Source: Polytrichum commune
Lineage: Eukaryota; Streptophyta; Polytrichopsida; Polytrichales; Polytrichaceae
Direction: 5' to 3'
Length of the DNA: 64,000 bases
NCBI GenBank assembly: GCA_950295325.1
Contig: OX485807.1
Span: forward strand, 27,251,666-27,315,665
In this document: in pieces, positions 62,575-64,000 of the stretch
Position numbering within the stretch: the stretch's first letter is position 1
How the letters are laid out: every line of letters starts with the position of its first letter
Made by a program: the position numbers and the translations under genes
Notes under the pieces: generated by a model
Seen by the model: the letters and a program-made list of their open reading frames with translations, nothing else
The model's database searches: none
Told to the model about the DNA's origin: nothing

Positions 62575-62790
62575 TAACGGATGGAGAACCAATCCCCTCA
62601 TTACCATCACAGCCAGGGCGAGAGGAGCCATACATGAACACTCCATCAAAAAACTCGCCAACCTAAACATCCCAAAATCAAATATTAAAACCCCCATGAA
62701 AAATATACACCAAAACGTCATCAAATACCTCACATACCTAGTCCTAAACAAAAGAAAACTCGACAATAAACAAACATCCGTCCCCCCCCC
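62575..62790 (+). pseudogene. open coding fragment, possibly from a LINE-type reverse transcriptase tail
   Basis: About 72 codons without a stop, strongly C/A-rich on the plus strand, ending in a poly-C tract (62787-62799). The frame includes PLITITARARGAIHEHSIKK and, further on, IHQNVIKYLTYLVLNKRK. The pattern (G-A-I-H-x-x-S-I, a spacer, then I-K-Y-L-T-x-L-V-L-x-K-R) resembles C-terminal parts of some LINE ORF2 proteins, from memory only. There is no start codon context, upstream domains or poly-A tail. Confidence 0.3.
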
Positions 62791-62799
62791 CCCCCCATG

Positions 62800-63510
62800 A
62801 ACCTGGGATAAGTATTATACTACCAAAGCTCACCTCCCAAAGGACACATAATGTCTTGATTGCATCACAGACAACCGTGATCAACATAAGGCTAACGGGC
62901 TCACATTCCTGTCAATACTTGGATACGGGCGTTACTATTTCTTTTTTCTTACTTTTTCTTGATGATGTAGGTTGGATTGCCTAATAAACACATTGATTGA
63001 GGGAACCTCTACTTAAGATCATTAATGAAGAAAAATGATGTCCACTTTGATAATTGAATTGAAGAAGATGTTCACATGGACTTCAAACGGTATGAGAGAA
63101 TTGTGGTTTAGGCTTATTTGGTAACTTTTCTTATGAGGAGACCTATGTTCAATGAGTGGTGGTATGTGATTTGGTGTGGCTCCAAGGCATGGATGTAAAA
63201 AAGGCATGAGTCTACAAGAGATTGGATTGCATGCTCAAATATTATAACATCCTAACCTGAAAAGTCAACATAAACTTGAGGGCCTATACAACTATTTGAT
63301 GAGCACAAGAATTTTCACTTGGATAATGAATAAGATATTCCAGTGAGCTCCGTAATTAACGAGGAAAGCGACTATGGCCTCAATTTGGAGTTGCTCACCA
63401 TCTTGCACTAATTGCGTGTTTCATTTCCTAGAGGAAGTGGGCTAGTTGGAACAAGCACCCATTTAAGACCCCATCTACCTTGAGAAACCTGATGATGGGT
63501 CTAACGTATA
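62800..63510. other. no recognisable gene
   Basis: AT-rich. The segment near 63130-63480 partly resembles 21415-21740 (shared GGATTGCATGCTCAAA and GAGGAAAG.GNCTATGGCC blocks), indicating another dispersed repeat. Confidence 0.45.
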
Positions 63511-63513
63511 TGA

Positions 63514-63704
63514 GCATACCTCTCATTCATCCAACACAAAAAAAACCTCGAAATAGTATGCAACCCAGAAGTTACTTTTCTGAAGTCGACTTGACACCAG
63601 AATCAACTTTAAAGACCCCAAATTAATGCACTCGTGACCATTTAAGACGAATCTACAACAAACCGGCAGGAAGTCAAGTTTTTAATGTTGGATGGGTGAG
63701 ATAC
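63514..63704. mobile_element. family C inverted-repeat element
   Basis: The left end ATACCTCTCATTCATCCAAC and the right end AATGTTGGATGGGTGAGATA are inverted copies. The interior shares ATAGTATGCAACCCAGAAGTT-type sequence with 50695-51062. Non-coding. Confidence 0.7.
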
Positions 63705-63856
63705 TTCCCTCTCTCCCATCTCTCATTCCCTCAGTTCGTTTCCTGTCTTCTAATCAAACTCACACTAATCACATGTGCATAATGTATCCTAGGAGAAGTG
63801 GGCTGACCATGATAGAGTACCCATTGAAGAGAACAGAGCGAACTATCGTGTACGAA

Positions 63857-64000
63857 CGTACCTCTCATCCATCCAACATAAAAGACTTTGACCCCAACCT
63901 ATAAATTCTTCTCAAATGACCTTGCGTTCACTATATTTCGGGGTCTTTTAAGACCCGATCCCGGTGTCAAAAGTAACTTCCGGGATGGATGCATGCTAGC
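63857..64000. mobile_element. family C element, cut by the window end
   Basis: The left end GTACCTCTCATCCATCCAACA matches the other family C copies. The right end lies outside the window. Confidence 0.55.

Overview
The window reads as nuclear DNA of a land plant. Genes are split by GT-AG introns with pyrimidine-rich acceptors, a spliceosomal U2 snRNA gene is present, and two proteins belong to families typical of plants (DRM1/ARP1 dormancy/auxin-associated, and plant FRO-type ferric reductase). Five genes in 64 kb, an intronless FRO and swarms of small inverted-repeat elements would suit a bryophyte or other seed-free plant, but the sequence alone does not settle the species.

Layout. 1-30 kb has essentially no recognisable gene apart from a possible terminal exon at 23-79. 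It is a mosaic of short non-autonomous DNA elements (several with clear terminal inverted repeats), local tandem duplications and homopolymer tracts. 30-41 kb is the first gene island: a COA3-like cytochrome c oxidase assembly factor (minus, 31749-31961), an intronless ferric-chelate reductase (minus, 35024-37297) lying between two long direct repeats (30465-31622 and 37664-39343), and a U2 snRNA gene (minus, about 40373-40575) with a TATA box and a divergent upstream element. 43.9-48.9 kb is an ALKBH6-like 2-oxoglutarate/Fe(II) dioxygenase in nine exons (plus, 290 residues). Its introns are enlarged by tandem duplications and by a Tourist-like element that nearly fills intron 4. 54.2-55.4 kb is a DRM1/ARP1-family gene in four exons (minus, 147 residues). 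The remaining 8.6 kb holds repeats, a possible 2.6-kb TIR-bounded element (59428-62004) and a fragment that may derive from a LINE-type reverse transcriptase (62575-62790).

The genes form no operon or pathway: mitochondrial respiratory assembly, iron reduction, splicing, nucleic-acid demethylation and dormancy/auxin response are separate housekeeping or physiological roles. No rRNA, tRNA, CRISPR array or complete autonomous transposon was recognised. The most unusual material is non-coding: a nested repeat system around the FRO gene, a dense set of related MITE families without any visible transposase, and an anomalous ORF-less 2.6-kb tract with terminal inverted repeats.
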